NCBI RefSeq assembly: GCF_000183745.1
Contig: NC_014761.1
Coordinates: 62,001 to 126,000, forward strand
Direction: 5' to 3'
Length of the DNA stretch: 64,000 bases
From: Oceanithermus profundus DSM 14977
GTDB taxonomy: Bacteria; Deinococcota; Deinococci; Deinococcales; Marinithermaceae
Part shown: positions 15,859 to 25,202 of the stretch, piece after piece
How the letters are laid out: every line of letters starts with the position of its first letter
Numbering within the stretch: position 1 is the first letter of the stretch
Made by a program: the position numbers and the translations under genes
The notes under the pieces: model-generated
Told to the model about the DNA's origin: nothing
Database searches by the model: none
The model's input: only the letters and a program-made list of their open reading frames with translations

Positions 15859-17661
15859 ATGGAACTCCGCAACCTTGCCATCATTGCCCACGTCGACCAC
15901 GGGAAGACCACCCTGGTCGACGCGATGCTGAAACAGGCCCACGCGCTGGAGCGGGGCCACGAAGACGACGAGCTGATCATGGACACCGGCGAGCTCGAGC
16001 GCGAGCGCGGGATCACCATCCTGGCCAAGAACACCGCCGTGGTCTGGAACGGCGTCAAGATCAACATCGTCGACACCCCCGGCCACGCCGACTTCGGCGG
16101 CGAGGTCGAGCGGGCCCTCTCGATGGTCGACGGCGTGCTGCTTCTGGTCGACGCCGCCGAGGGGCCCATGCCGCAGACGCGGTTCGTGCTGCAGAAGGCG
16201 CTCGAGGCCGGCCTTTTGCCCATCGTGGTGCTCAACAAGGTCGACAAGCCCGAGGCCCGGCCCGAAGAGGTGTTGAACGAGACCTTCGACCTGATGGTCG
16301 AGCTGGGGGCGAGCGACGAGCAGGCCAATTTTCCCTACCTCTACGCCATCGGCCGCGAGGGCCAGGCCTGGCGCGAGGGCGAAAAGCCCGAAGACCTCAC
16401 CCCGCTTTTCGAGACCATCCTGGAACACATCCCCGAGCCGCGGGTGGAGGAAGGCCCCTTTCAGCTCAGGGTGGCCAACCTGGACTACTCCAGCTACCTG
16501 GGCAAGATCGCCATCGGCAAGGTGCACCGGGGCACGGTCAGCAAGGGCGAGACGGTGGTCATCGTGGGCGCGGCCGGCGAGCCGCGCAAGGTCAAGGTGA
16601 CCGCCGCCTTCACCCACCAGGGCCTCAGCCGCCTGGAGACGACCGAGGTCCTGACCGGCGACATCGTGGCGCTGGCGGGCATGGAGGGGGTGCAGATCGG
16701 CGACACCGTCACCCACAAACTCCACCCCGAGCCGCTGCCGCGGCTGGTCGTCGACGAGCCGACGGTGGCCATCACCCTGACCCCCAACACCTCGCCCTTC
16801 GCCGGCCGCGAGGGCAAGTACGTGACCAGCCGCCAGATCGCCGAGCGGCTCTACCGCGAGCTGGAGACCAACGTCGCCCTGCGGCTGGTCGAGCCCCGCC
16901 CCGACACCTTCGAGCTGCACGGCCGCGGCGAGATGCACCTGGCGATCCTCTTCGAACAGATGCGGCGCGAGGGCTACGAGTTCACCGTCGGCCAGCCGCA
17001 GGTGCTCTTCAAGTACGAGGACGGCCAGAAGCTGGAGCCCTACGAGTACCTGGTCGTCGACGTGCCCGAGGCCAAGTTCGGCGGGGTGATGGAGAACCTG
17101 GGCCAGCGCAAGGCCGAGATGCAGCAGATGGAGCCCGCGGGCGGCCGCATCCGCGCCGAGTACGTGGTGCCGGCGCGGGCGCTGTTCGGCTTCCGCAGCC
17201 AGCTGCTCAGCCTGACCGGCGGCGAGGGCCTGATGAGCCACACCTTCCACGGCTACGGCCCCTACGCCGGCGAGCTCAAGACCCGCACCACCGGAAGCGC
17301 GGTCTCGATGGAGAACGGGGTGGCCTTCGCCTACTCACTGTTCAAGCTGCAAGAGCGGGTGACCTTCTTCATCGAGCCCGGGACCGAGGTCTACGTGGGG
17401 ATGATCGTGGGCGAGAACGCCCGCGAGGGCGACATGAACGTCAACGTGACCAAGAACAAGAAGCTCACCAACGTCCGCGCCGCCGGCTCCGACGAGAACA
17501 TCAAGCTGATCCCGCCGCGCAAGATGACGCTGGAGGAGGCGCTCGAGTTCCTGGCCCCCGATGAGCTGCTCGAAGTCACGCCCAAGAGCCTGCGCTTGCG
17601 CAAGGCCATTCTCGACCCCGGCCAGCGGAAGCGGGTGGAGCGGGGGAAGGAGCCGCGGTGA
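15859..17661 (+). CDS. typA: Ribosome-associated GTPase TypA/BipA
   Basis: A 600-residue translational GTPase: G1 AHVDHGKTT, switch region ERERGITI, G3 DTPGHADFGG, G4 NKVDKPEAR. Elongation-factor-like domains II, III and V follow, then the BipA-specific C-terminal domain (LFKLQERVTFFIEPGTEVYVG, NKKLTNVRAAGSDENI). Length is normal for the family. BipA binds 70S ribosomes and helps large-subunit assembly and stress adaptation. It is the last core gene before the compositional change to the defence island at 17825. Confidence 0.95.
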   Translation: MELRNLAIIAHVDHGKTTLVDAMLKQAHALERGHEDDELIMDTGELERERGITILAKNTAVVWNGVKINIVDTPGHADFGGEVERALSMVDGVLLLVDAAEGPMPQTRFVLQKALEAGLLPIVVLNKVDKPEARPEEVLNETFDLMVELGASDEQANFPYLYAIGREGQAWREGEKPEDLTPLFETILEHIPEPRVEEGPFQLRVANLDYSSYLGKIAIGKVHRGTVSKGETVVIVGAAGEPRKVKVTAAFTHQGLSRLETTEVLTGDIVALAGMEGVQIGDTVTHKLHPEPLPRLVVDEPTVAITLTPNTSPFAGREGKYVTSRQIAERLYRELETNVALRLVEPRPDTFELHGRGEMHLAILFEQMRREGYEFTVGQPQVLFKYEDGQKLEPYEYLVVDVPEAKFGGVMENLGQRKAEMQQMEPAGGRIRAEYVVPARALFGFRSQLLSLTGGEGLMSHTFHGYGPYAGELKTRTTGSAVSMENGVAFAYSLFKLQERVTFFIEPGTEVYVGMIVGENAREGDMNVNVTKNKKLTNVRAAGSDENIKLIPPRKMTLEEALEFLAPDELLEVTPKSLRLRKAILDPGQRKRVERGKEPR

Positions 17662-17798
17662 CCATTTTGCTTTTTCGCACCAAGGCTTAGATACTTCAAA
17701 ATACATACCCGCTGGCTGTTTGCGGTGCCCGCAGGCTTGGAGCAAGCGCCCTTATGGAGTGCGGCAGTGCAAAGCCCGAATTGCCCGTTTCGTGTGCT

Positions 17799-17804
17799 TA
17801 TACT
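17799..17804 (+). promoter_or_regulatory. Putative -10 box of the defence operon
   Basis: TATACT lies 20 bp upstream of the methyltransferase start. GAAGG (17809-17813) and GAGG (17819-17822) are possible ribosome binding sites. No good -35 box at normal spacing is seen. The surrounding 160 bp after typA hold no gene. Confidence 0.5.
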
Positions 17805-17824
17805 AAAAGAAGGTTTCTGAGGTT

Positions 17825-18793
17825 ATGAGAGTCATTGACCTTTACGCCGGGATGGGTGGAATCTCGTGGGGATTCTCGCAAGAGGGTTTTCATGTTACAG
17901 GGCTGGACATCAATCCCCTTTCCCCGGACATCTTTGAGTTAAACGGCATTGGCAAGGTTATCGTCACCGACCTCCGAGATTATCAGATTCAGAACCTAGT
18001 CCCCCGGGTACGGGAAGAGCCATTGGTGTTGGTGGGGGGGCCTTCCTGCCGACCGTGGAGTAACGTGAATCGCCGCCGCCACCTTTTTGGGCCGGCACAC
18101 CCGGATTACGTGTTAATGATTAAATTCCTGAATGCCGTGACGGCCCTCAAGCCAGAAGTGTTCTTGATGGAAAACGTTCTGCCTATAGCCAGCGACCCTG
18201 GCTTTCGGAAAAAGATCACCTCTCTGAAGCGGCATTACTGGGTTGAGGAGACCCGGGTCCGGTATTCGGAGTATGGAGCCCCCACCTCGCGGGTACGCTT
18301 CTTTGCGGTCGGTTTCCGCCGGGGGAAGCGGGTGAACCACGCCCGGAGCTTTTTAAGGAAACTCGATGAAGAGCGCCGCCGTTCCCGACCAAGAACAGCA
18401 GGGGACGTTCTTGCTGATTACGTAAGGCTGGGATATGGGGAGGCGCCTGATCATCACTGGCCTAACTTTAGAACCATCAACCGGTACGAGGACAAGTACC
18501 GCTCAAATAGATATGGCTGGTACAGGCTTGATCCCGAAAAACCTGCGCCCTCTTTCGGGAATGTGATGAAAACCTATACCCTCCCCCCCTGGGTCGGGAA
18601 CGGCCACGGGGTCCCCCTGCGCGTTATTTCTGTCAGGGAGGCCATGGCCCTGATAGGGTTTGACCGCACCTTTAGATTCCCTGAGGGGGCTTCCATGAAA
18701 ACTCGCTATCAGATGGTTGCGGACGCCGTAAGTCCCGTGTTTTCAAGGATTGCTGCGCGCGCTATACGTGAAATCCTCGAGGAAGAGATGTGA
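17825..18793 (+). CDS. DNA (cytosine-5)-methyltransferase, DrmMII-like
   Basis: A 322-residue C5-cytosine methyltransferase. Motif I is DLYAGMGGISWGF (AdoMet site). Motif IV is GGPSCRPWS with catalytic Cys75. Motif VI is MENV (Glu116), motif VIII is GAPTSRVRFFAVG with Thr replacing the usual Gln, motif IX is REAMALIGF and motif X is QMVADAVSP. The target-recognition region between VIII and IX is short. It overlaps the glycosylase gene by four bases (GTGA), so translation is coupled. As first gene of the operon it probably marks self DNA, as DrmMII does in class 2 DISARM. The recognition sequence cannot be read from the gene. Confidence 0.9.
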   Translation: MRVIDLYAGMGGISWGFSQEGFHVTGLDINPLSPDIFELNGIGKVIVTDLRDYQIQNLVPRVREEPLVLVGGPSCRPWSNVNRRRHLFGPAHPDYVLMIKFLNAVTALKPEVFLMENVLPIASDPGFRKKITSLKRHYWVEETRVRYSEYGAPTSRVRFFAVGFRRGKRVNHARSFLRKLDEERRRSRPRTAGDVLADYVRLGYGEAPDHHWPNFRTINRYEDKYRSNRYGWYRLDPEKPAPSFGNVMKTYTLPPWVGNGHGVPLRVISVREAMALIGFDRTFRFPEGASMKTRYQMVADAVSPVFSRIAARAIREILEEEM

Positions 18794-19455
18794 ACACTGC
18801 CGTTGTGGAAGTTAGAGGTCGCGAGATAACCAACGCACTGCTGCGCTGGGGGGAGAAAAACCTGCGCGATTTTCCATGGCGCGGAACGCGTGACCCTTAC
18901 CGTATCTTCGTGGCGGAATTCTTGCTTCAGCGTACCCGGGCGGAGCAGGTGGTTCCAGCGTACGAAGAGTTGGTGCGTAAATACCCGGGGTTTGAGGAAC
19001 TTGCCGGGGCGGACCCGTCCGGGTTGCTGGAAATCATACGCCCCCTAGGTCTGCACCGGAGGGCAAATTTACTGCAAAATGCAGCACGAATAATTAAGGA
19101 GCAATTCGGCGGCCTGTTGCCCCCTTCAATGAAAGAGCTAACCTCGATCGAGGGGGTGGGCACCTACACCGCCGCTGCCATTCTTGCGGCACTGTATGAC
19201 CTTCCTGCACCTGCTGTAGACACAAACACTCTTCGCGTGCTCGGAAGGGTGTTCGGCCTAGAGATTAAGGAGTCATCGCGAAAGAAGCGTGAGTACCGTG
19301 ATCTGATAGAGTCGTTGGTTCCGAAGGGGCAGGCGCGTCTTTATATATACGCTCTGCTGGATCTGGCGGCGACGGTCTGCACACCCCGGAATCCGGCGTG
19401 CGACAGGTGCCCCCTGATCCGTATATGTCATAAGGGAGGCGGAAATGGGCTTTAG
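18790..19455 (+). CDS. Mig-type G:T mismatch DNA glycosylase (HhH-GPD, 4Fe-4S)
   Basis: A 221-residue HhH-GPD glycosylase. FPWRGTRDPYRIFVAEFLLQ is the MutY/Mig N-terminal signature. The helix-hairpin-helix reads IEGVGTYTAAA with Tyr126 at the position of EndoIII Lys120, and the catalytic Asp144 lies in AVDTNTLRV. Both match the catalytic pair known from archaeal Mig thymine-DNA glycosylase, also 221 residues long. Cys197, 204, 207 and 213 form C-x6-C-x2-C-x5-C for a 4Fe-4S cluster. It has no MutY C-terminal domain. Coupled to a 5mC methyltransferase, it most likely removes T from G:T pairs made when 5-methylcytosine deaminates, which is fast in thermophiles. The gene ends inside drmA (11-bp overlap). 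Confidence 0.85.
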   Translation: MNTAVVEVRGREITNALLRWGEKNLRDFPWRGTRDPYRIFVAEFLLQRTRAEQVVPAYEELVRKYPGFEELAGADPSGLLEIIRPLGLHRRANLLQNAARIIKEQFGGLLPPSMKELTSIEGVGTYTAAAILAALYDLPAPAVDTNTLRVLGRVFGLEIKESSRKKREYRDLIESLVPKGQARLYIYALLDLAATVCTPRNPACDRCPLIRICHKGGGNGL

Positions 19456-22400
19456 AAAAATGCTTGTTGAAGATCTTGTCCGCCAGGTTCTCGGCCCGCT
19501 AGACGGTCCGGAGGAGAAGATTGATGCGGAACTTGCGAGTCCGCTGAACCTGTATTTAACGGGGGTGCTGGAGCCTCCGGAATCCTGGGACAGGCAGGGG
19601 CCGGCGGATCCGGATTCCGAGGCCGTCAGGCTTGAGGGTGAGCAGGGCACCTCGGAAGAAGACCAAGAAGACGGAGAGGTCGCTCCTCCACCTGTGCCTC
19701 TTCCCGCCCTGCACCCGGCAAGCCGCCCTTCCGTTTTTGGTATTGCCTTCGAACTGGAGGTTCCGGATGGAAAGCAACCGGAGATCGAAGTTTTGCTGAC
19801 CTGGGGGCGTTACCTCCTTCATGAAGGAAGTGGGGCGGGAAAGGTATGGCAGCGATACCCGAACTACCGGCATATCGAGCGTCTCACTCTCGATCAAAAT
19901 CGCCTCTTCGATGCGGGAGATTTGCAACTTCATGTTCGGGTGAAAAATGCCGGCGGCCGTGTCCGGGCTTTTATTCAGGTCCGGGTGGTGGTAAAGGAGG
20001 AGGGCGAAATCGAGGAACGGTGCGTCTTCCAGCCCTCCTTGCGTATTCGCGTTCTCGAAGGTGTATTGATTCCATTAGGAAACGCCAATCAGGCTCCTGT
20101 TTCAGAGGACGAGCAGGCCATGCTGGATTTCGGTTACCGCAATCTACCGGTTCTTGCTCGCGGCCTGCTATGTTCGGCAACCTGGAAAGAGGTTGATCCC
20201 GAACGGGAAGCGCCGGGTGGCGAGCAATGGATGGCTACTTGGGCCGATGCATATGCCCTGTCCCCGGATTTATTAGAGCGATTCACGGCACCGGACTTAC
20301 GTACCGAATTCATCCCCATGTACGCGCTGTCTGCCCCGGACTGGACATGGGTAGGCGGTGATCCGGAGCCGGAGTTCGACCCGAAAACCCTTTCATCAAG
20401 CGCGGATCCGGACAGGATCGCCCATCACCTGGAGCCGCTAGTGCGCGGGTTCCGGGACTGGATAGAGAAACAGGAATCCGCCGCGAGGAATCTAAAAGGC
20501 AACGCCGTTAAGCGTATTATAAAAGAATTACATGACACTTTAAAGCGGATGGAGCGCGGTCTCGAGTTACTGCACGACGAAATGGATGCGCGCATGGCCT
20601 TTGCCTTTGCCAACCGTGCGCTCTGGCTACAGGCTCGTTGGGACAGCCGCGAATTCACGTGGAGACCGTTCCAGCTGGCCTTTCTGCTTGCCGCGATAGA
20701 ATCGGCTGCCCGGCCAGACTCGCCCGATCGCGACGTTTGCGACGTGCTCTGGGTCCCCACAGGCGGGGGGAAAACTGAGGCGTATCTTGCGCTGGTAGCC
20801 TTCGTGCTTGCCTACCGCCGGCGGATTCACGGGAGGAATGGAAAGTGCGGTTCTGGCGGGGGGACCGCCGTAATCTCCCGCTACACGCTCAGACTTCTCA
20901 CGCTCCAGCAGTTTCGCCGGGCACTCAAGGTTATCACCTCCTGCGAGTACCTCAGGGTGCTGCGGGATCCCGGGGCGGGGAAGCCGGGGTGGAGGCCGGA
21001 AGGGGCTCCTGACGAAGACTTCCCGTGGGGCACGGAACGGTTCTCCGCCGGTATCTGGGTTGGCGGGGCCATCACACCGAATAAACTTAAGGGAACCTGG
21101 AACAACGAGGCACAGCGCAGCATTCCCGGCGCACTGGATGTCCTTGCGGGAAAGGCTAGCGGAGGGGGCGAGCCAGCTCAGGTCACTGGCTGTCCCGCCT
21201 GCGGGGCACTCTTGGCTGTGCCATCGGGCGGGTTAGGACCAGGTGAACACTTGCTACACCTCGTAGTACGCCGGGAGAAGGGGACGGAGGATGGTGGCCC
21301 CGGAGAGGGTTGGCTGCTGGGGAACCCGGACGGATTCAAAGCGTCGATCCTGGATGTTACACCTCTTCCCTCAGGGTTTGAAATTCTGACGGTGCACATT
21401 GAAACGGACCGGGCCCTGACCCGGCAGGACATCGACAGCTGGTGGAAATCGGGGCCAGCTTACGCATATGATCTTGCGCCTTTCGCGGCTTCTCGACCGG
21501 GCTATTTTCCCCGTTACCGGCGAGGCAAGGAGGGCCCTCAGCTCGAGGACTTCGAGATCTGGTGCCCCTCCCCTACCTGCCCTCTGGGCGAAATCGGGGA
21601 GGGGGGGATCTGGTGGGAAACGGCCCCTCGGGATGACCTCGATTTCCACGTAAACGGGACAACAGGCTCTGGCGGTAACCCAAGGCTGAATGGGGTTGGA
21701 AACGTTCATCCAGAAACGGGGACTCCTTTGCGCTGTGTGTTCAGGCGTGTCATTGATCCGTGGGTCGCTCCCAACACAAACAGTCTCGGCGCCGTTCGCA
21801 TTCCCATACCCGCCCTAACCGTTGACGATCAAGTCTATGCGCACCCCCCTTCACTTTTGGTGGGCACGGTAGACAAGTTTGCCCGGATGGCATACGAGCC
21901 CAAAACCTCCCATTTGTTTGGAAAAGTCAATTTTTATCACCCGTGGTCCGGCTACCAGGGCCCGGCAACGCGTCAAGATAACATATATAAGCTTGGGGAT
22001 GCCTGCGAACCGCTACCCCCACCTGAACTTATCCTCCAAGACGAGCTGCATCTGGTGGAGGGGCCCCTTGGAAGCCTTGTGGGCCTGTACGAAACCGCTG
22101 TCGAAAACCTCATCGCTGAGGACTTTGAAGGTTTCCAACCAAAGTATGTCGCGTCCTCGGCCACCATCCGGGAAGCGGGCAGTCAGGTAAAGGCCGTTTT
22201 CGACCGCCGTATCGCGCTCTTTCCCCCTCCCGGGTTTGACGCGAACGATCGATTCTTCGTTCGTGGGGGTGAGGCGCACCCGCTCTATGAGTCCCGTCCA
22301 GGACAGCTTTACGTGGGTATTGCAGCACCCGGCGCGGGGACGCTCAAGCCAATTTATCGGGTATGGGCCGTGCTTTTGCAGGCTGTTTGGAACGGCAGGG

Positions 22401-23311
22401 AGGACGGCGATTACAAGTATTTTCATACTCTTGTCGGCTACTTTAACGCGATTCGCGAGCTTGCCGGCGGAAGGGCCCTCACGCGCCAGGACATTCCGGA
22501 GCATCTGCAGTTTCTGGAACAACTTACCAGCACAAAAGCTAGACCGTTTTATTCCGAGTCAATTGAAGAGCTTTCCGGGCGGATCGATTCAACGGACCTT
22601 CCCGACATTCTCGACCGTCTCGCGGGAGAATCCGAGCGGCCGGACGCATTGCTTACAACCTCCATGTTCGGAACGGGTATTGACCTGCCCCAGCTTTCGC
22701 TCATGGTCATTCACGGACAGCCCAAAACCACTGCTTCCTACATTCAGGCGGCAGGCCGCGTAGGAAGAAATCGAGCAGGCCTGGTGGTGTCTCTTCTCCG
22801 CCCGAGCCGTCCCCGGGACCTCAGCCATTACGAGTTCTTCGTGGGTTACCACAGGCAGGTCTACCGCCACGTGGAGCCCATCACGGTAATGCCCTTTGCG
22901 CCCGCGGCGCTGCATCGGGCAGCCGGGCCCGTGATGGTGGCCATGCTCAGGAACGGCTCCAACACGGCAGCGGACTGGGGGCCTGATTCCGGGGCCACGG
23001 CCATTGCTGCTAGCAGGAGTTCCGCCTATTTAACCGCAATCGTTGAAGCCCTGCGAGGTCGCGGCCGGCGCCAACCGACAGCGCGCCGCCCGGACTCAGA
23101 GAGGGTGGAGGAATTGCTAAATTCCGGACTGGATCGCTGGCAGCAAATCGCGAAGCGCCGTCAAGATCTCGTTTATGTTGAATACGGAAAGGCGGAAAAA
23201 CCAGTCGTCCTCGGTGACCCCCTGCACAGGCGGGAGGGGCTGCCAGTTGTTTTCGAAAATGCGCCCCAGTCGCTCAGGGATATAGAGGAAACTATCGGGA
23301 TCGAGTATTGA
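19445..23311 (+). CDS. drmA: DrmA-like superfamily 2 helicase
   Basis: A 1288-residue helicase. Motif I is WVPTGGGKTEAYL near residue 440, motif II is DELH near 866, motif III is SSATI near 902, and motifs V-VI are TSMFGTGIDLPQ and QAAGRVGRNRAG near 1070-1105. About 420 residues lie between motifs I and II and carry Cys pairs (CPACGALL near 582, CPSPTCPLG near 708) that may bind zinc. Residues 1-400 are unlike known nucleases. Length, motif spelling and the DrmB gene 13 bp downstream identify it as DrmA, the DISARM helicase. It starts inside the glycosylase gene with GGGAGG upstream. It probably unwinds or translocates on incoming DNA together with DrmB. Confidence 0.85.
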   Translation: MGFRKMLVEDLVRQVLGPLDGPEEKIDAELASPLNLYLTGVLEPPESWDRQGPADPDSEAVRLEGEQGTSEEDQEDGEVAPPPVPLPALHPASRPSVFGIAFELEVPDGKQPEIEVLLTWGRYLLHEGSGAGKVWQRYPNYRHIERLTLDQNRLFDAGDLQLHVRVKNAGGRVRAFIQVRVVVKEEGEIEERCVFQPSLRIRVLEGVLIPLGNANQAPVSEDEQAMLDFGYRNLPVLARGLLCSATWKEVDPEREAPGGEQWMATWADAYALSPDLLERFTAPDLRTEFIPMYALSAPDWTWVGGDPEPEFDPKTLSSSADPDRIAHHLEPLVRGFRDWIEKQESAARNLKGNAVKRIIKELHDTLKRMERGLELLHDEMDARMAFAFANRALWLQARWDSREFTWRPFQLAFLLAAIESAARPDSPDRDVCDVLWVPTGGGKTEAYLALVAFVLAYRRRIHGRNGKCGSGGGTAVISRYTLRLLTLQQFRRALKVITSCEYLRVLRDPGAGKPGWRPEGAPDEDFPWGTERFSAGIWVGGAITPNKLKGTWNNEAQRSIPGALDVLAGKASGGGEPAQVTGCPACGALLAVPSGGLGPGEHLLHLVVRREKGTEDGGPGEGWLLGNPDGFKASILDVTPLPSGFEILTVHIETDRALTRQDIDSWWKSGPAYAYDLAPFAASRPGYFPRYRRGKEGPQLEDFEIWCPSPTCPLGEIGEGGIWWETAPRDDLDFHVNGTTGSGGNPRLNGVGNVHPETGTPLRCVFRRVIDPWVAPNTNSLGAVRIPIPALTVDDQVYAHPPSLLVGTVDKFARMAYEPKTSHLFGKVNFYHPWSGYQGPATRQDNIYKLGDACEPLPPPELILQDELHLVEGPLGSLVGLYETAVENLIAEDFEGFQPKYVASSATIREAGSQVKAVFDRRIALFPPPGFDANDRFFVRGGEAHPLYESRPGQLYVGIAAPGAGTLKPIYRVWAVLLQAVWNGREDGDYKYFHTLVGYFNAIRELAGGRALTRQDIPEHLQFLEQLTSTKARPFYSESIEELSGRIDSTDLPDILDRLAGESERPDALLTTSMFGTGIDLPQLSLMVIHGQPKTTASYIQAAGRVGRNRAGLVVSLLRPSRPRDLSHYEFFVGYHRQVYRHVEPITVMPFAPAALHRAAGPVMVAMLRNGSNTAADWGPDSGATAIAASRSSAYLTAIVEALRGRGRRQPTARRPDSERVEELLNSGLDRWQQIAKRRQDLVYVEYGKAEKPVVLGDPLHRREGLPVVFENAPQSLRDIEETIGIEY

Positions 23312-23324
23312 GGGGTTTCATGCT

Positions 23325-25199
23325 ATGAGCAGAAAGAAGCAGAACGTTCGCCTTTCGAATTTCATTCTACAGCTGGGACCCGGAGCGATTGTCGAGACTC
23401 CGGGGGGTCCCCGGATCGTGCTATCGACCGATACCGGCCTGTTCCAGGGGGGGATAAATCCCCATGAGTTAGAGGTTGAGGTTCCTTACGTCGGCACCGG
23501 CTCTGATGCGGAAACGCCTGCCGCAGCCTTCCTTCTCCCCCCCGAAGCCGCATGGAAAACGCAATCGTTTCCAGTATGGAAGCTCTGTACCGAACACTGG
23601 ATCCTTCATGCCCGGGGCTGTCCGGAATGTACACAGGAACAGCGTGCGGGTTCCCGGGAGCAGGCCATCCGCTTTGTCATGGCGTGCCCCGCGGGGCATC
23701 TGGATGAAGTTCACTGGTCCCGCCTCGTTCACGGACGCTCCTGGCCCCACGACGAAGTTCAGGAATACTATCGCTGGGAACATCGCGGGTCGCGCCTTGC
23801 ACAAACCTACGTCGTATGCCCGGTTTGCGGCAAGGAGGCACCGCTCTCCAGGGCCTATTACGGCGAGCACGAATGTACCGGAAGGTTTCCGGAAAATGAG
23901 GAACCCGGGGCGGGGGCCGTAAGACCGCGCAACTGCGATCAGAAAATGCGCATGATTCAACGCCAGGCCGTTAACCTTCGCATTCCAGAGGTGCAGACCT
24001 TCCTTACAGTCCCCCCTATGGAAGCGGGCGAATACCGGATGCTCCAGCTAGAGAAGGATGAACTCATACACACGCTCAGAGTGGCGGGTTTGCTCAGGGG
24101 AGCGCAGGAAAAGCTACAAGTAACCAGGGAAAACGGGCTGCCCGCTCCTGCGCCTGAGGAGGGTGAGAGGCTGCAGGAAGTCTTCGAAATGTTTCTGGAG
24201 AGAGCAGAATCTACGCGCCGGGGTTGGGACCTTGAGGACCTGAGGAAGCTGGCTGAAGATCCCGGTGCACTGGCTGGTGCGATTGAGCGCGTTCTAGGCT
24301 ACCACCGCCCGTCCAGCCCGCAGGATGCCTGGCAGAATGAGTTTCGCAAACTGCTACGTGGTATGGACGAGGGAATTCCACCACTCCAGAGGAAACGTGG
24401 AGCCCGCTCCGGGGCCACAACGCTTATCGAGATGGATCCGTCTGGGGTCAGGAGGGAGATTCCAGGTCCGGGCGGGGTCGGGTTTGTCGTTGCCCCCTTG
24501 CAACGGCTTCACACGGTAACGGTGCAAATAGGCTACCGCCGGGCCGTAGGGAGCACCGGAGACCCCTCGGGGGTGGTCGGAGAACTGGTGGACATGGGTG
24601 CTATGTGGCCGCCCGGCGCGGACGGTGAAAAAAAGTGGTACCCAGCCTATGAAAGTCTTGGGGAGGGCCTGTTCATCACGACGGATAAAGCCTTAATATT
24701 TCAAAATCAGCGCTGGGCAAAATGGATGGAGCTTTTCAAAGAAGCGCTGAAACAATCGGGAAACGTTCTGGATCAGGATGTGCACCGCTTTCACCCAGTT
24801 TTTGTGTGGTGGCATACTTTTTCACACTTGCTCCTTAGAGTACTCGCCGTTGACTCCGGCTACAGCCTGGCTTCTATAAGCGAGAGGATCTACCTGGATT
24901 TTGATGCCTTGAGCGAGAATCCGGAACAGGTTCGTGGCGCCATACTTCTTTACACAACCAGCTCGGGGACGGACGGAACCCTCGGCGGACTCATTGCCCT
25001 GGCAGATAAAATTAAAGAACTTATAGAAAAAGCGGTGGCCGGGGCTGAGGTGTGTTCTTCCGACCCATTGTGCTGGGAAAATGAGTTTCACTCCGAGAGC
25101 CCGATCGGTGCAGCATGCTACGCTTGTCTTCTTGTTTCCGAAACCAGCTGTCGCCATCGAAACCTTTGGCTGGATAGAAGATTATTGTTAGAAAAATAG
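23325..25199 (+). CDS. drmB: DrmB (DUF1998) protein
   Basis: A 624-residue DUF1998 protein. The N terminus, NVRLSNFILQLGPGAIVET, is typical of DrmB. Cys/His clusters follow: CTEHWILHARGCPEC near residue 90, CPAGHLDEVHW near 120, CPVCGKE near 165 and CxxxxCDQK near 205. The C-terminal DUF1998 block reads WWHTFSHLLLRVLAVDSGYS, LYTTSSGTDGTLGGLI and ACYACLLVSETSCRHRNLWLDR. DrmB forms a complex with DrmA in DISARM. Only 3 bp separate it from the next gene. Codon use includes ATA, AGA and TTA more often than in neighbouring core genes. Confidence 0.87.
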   Translation: MSRKKQNVRLSNFILQLGPGAIVETPGGPRIVLSTDTGLFQGGINPHELEVEVPYVGTGSDAETPAAAFLLPPEAAWKTQSFPVWKLCTEHWILHARGCPECTQEQRAGSREQAIRFVMACPAGHLDEVHWSRLVHGRSWPHDEVQEYYRWEHRGSRLAQTYVVCPVCGKEAPLSRAYYGEHECTGRFPENEEPGAGAVRPRNCDQKMRMIQRQAVNLRIPEVQTFLTVPPMEAGEYRMLQLEKDELIHTLRVAGLLRGAQEKLQVTRENGLPAPAPEEGERLQEVFEMFLERAESTRRGWDLEDLRKLAEDPGALAGAIERVLGYHRPSSPQDAWQNEFRKLLRGMDEGIPPLQRKRGARSGATTLIEMDPSGVRREIPGPGGVGFVVAPLQRLHTVTVQIGYRRAVGSTGDPSGVVGELVDMGAMWPPGADGEKKWYPAYESLGEGLFITTDKALIFQNQRWAKWMELFKEALKQSGNVLDQDVHRFHPVFVWWHTFSHLLLRVLAVDSGYSLASISERIYLDFDALSENPEQVRGAILLYTTSSGTDGTLGGLIALADKIKELIEKAVAGAEVCSSDPLCWENEFHSESPIGAACYACLLVSETSCRHRNLWLDRRLLLEK

Positions 25200-25202
25200 A
25201 AT

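Noticed and set aside
18790-19455. MutY (A:G adenine glycosylase) annotation
   Set aside because: The C-terminal MutY/NUDIX-like domain is absent and the hairpin position 126 is Tyr, as in Mig, not Ser as in MutY.
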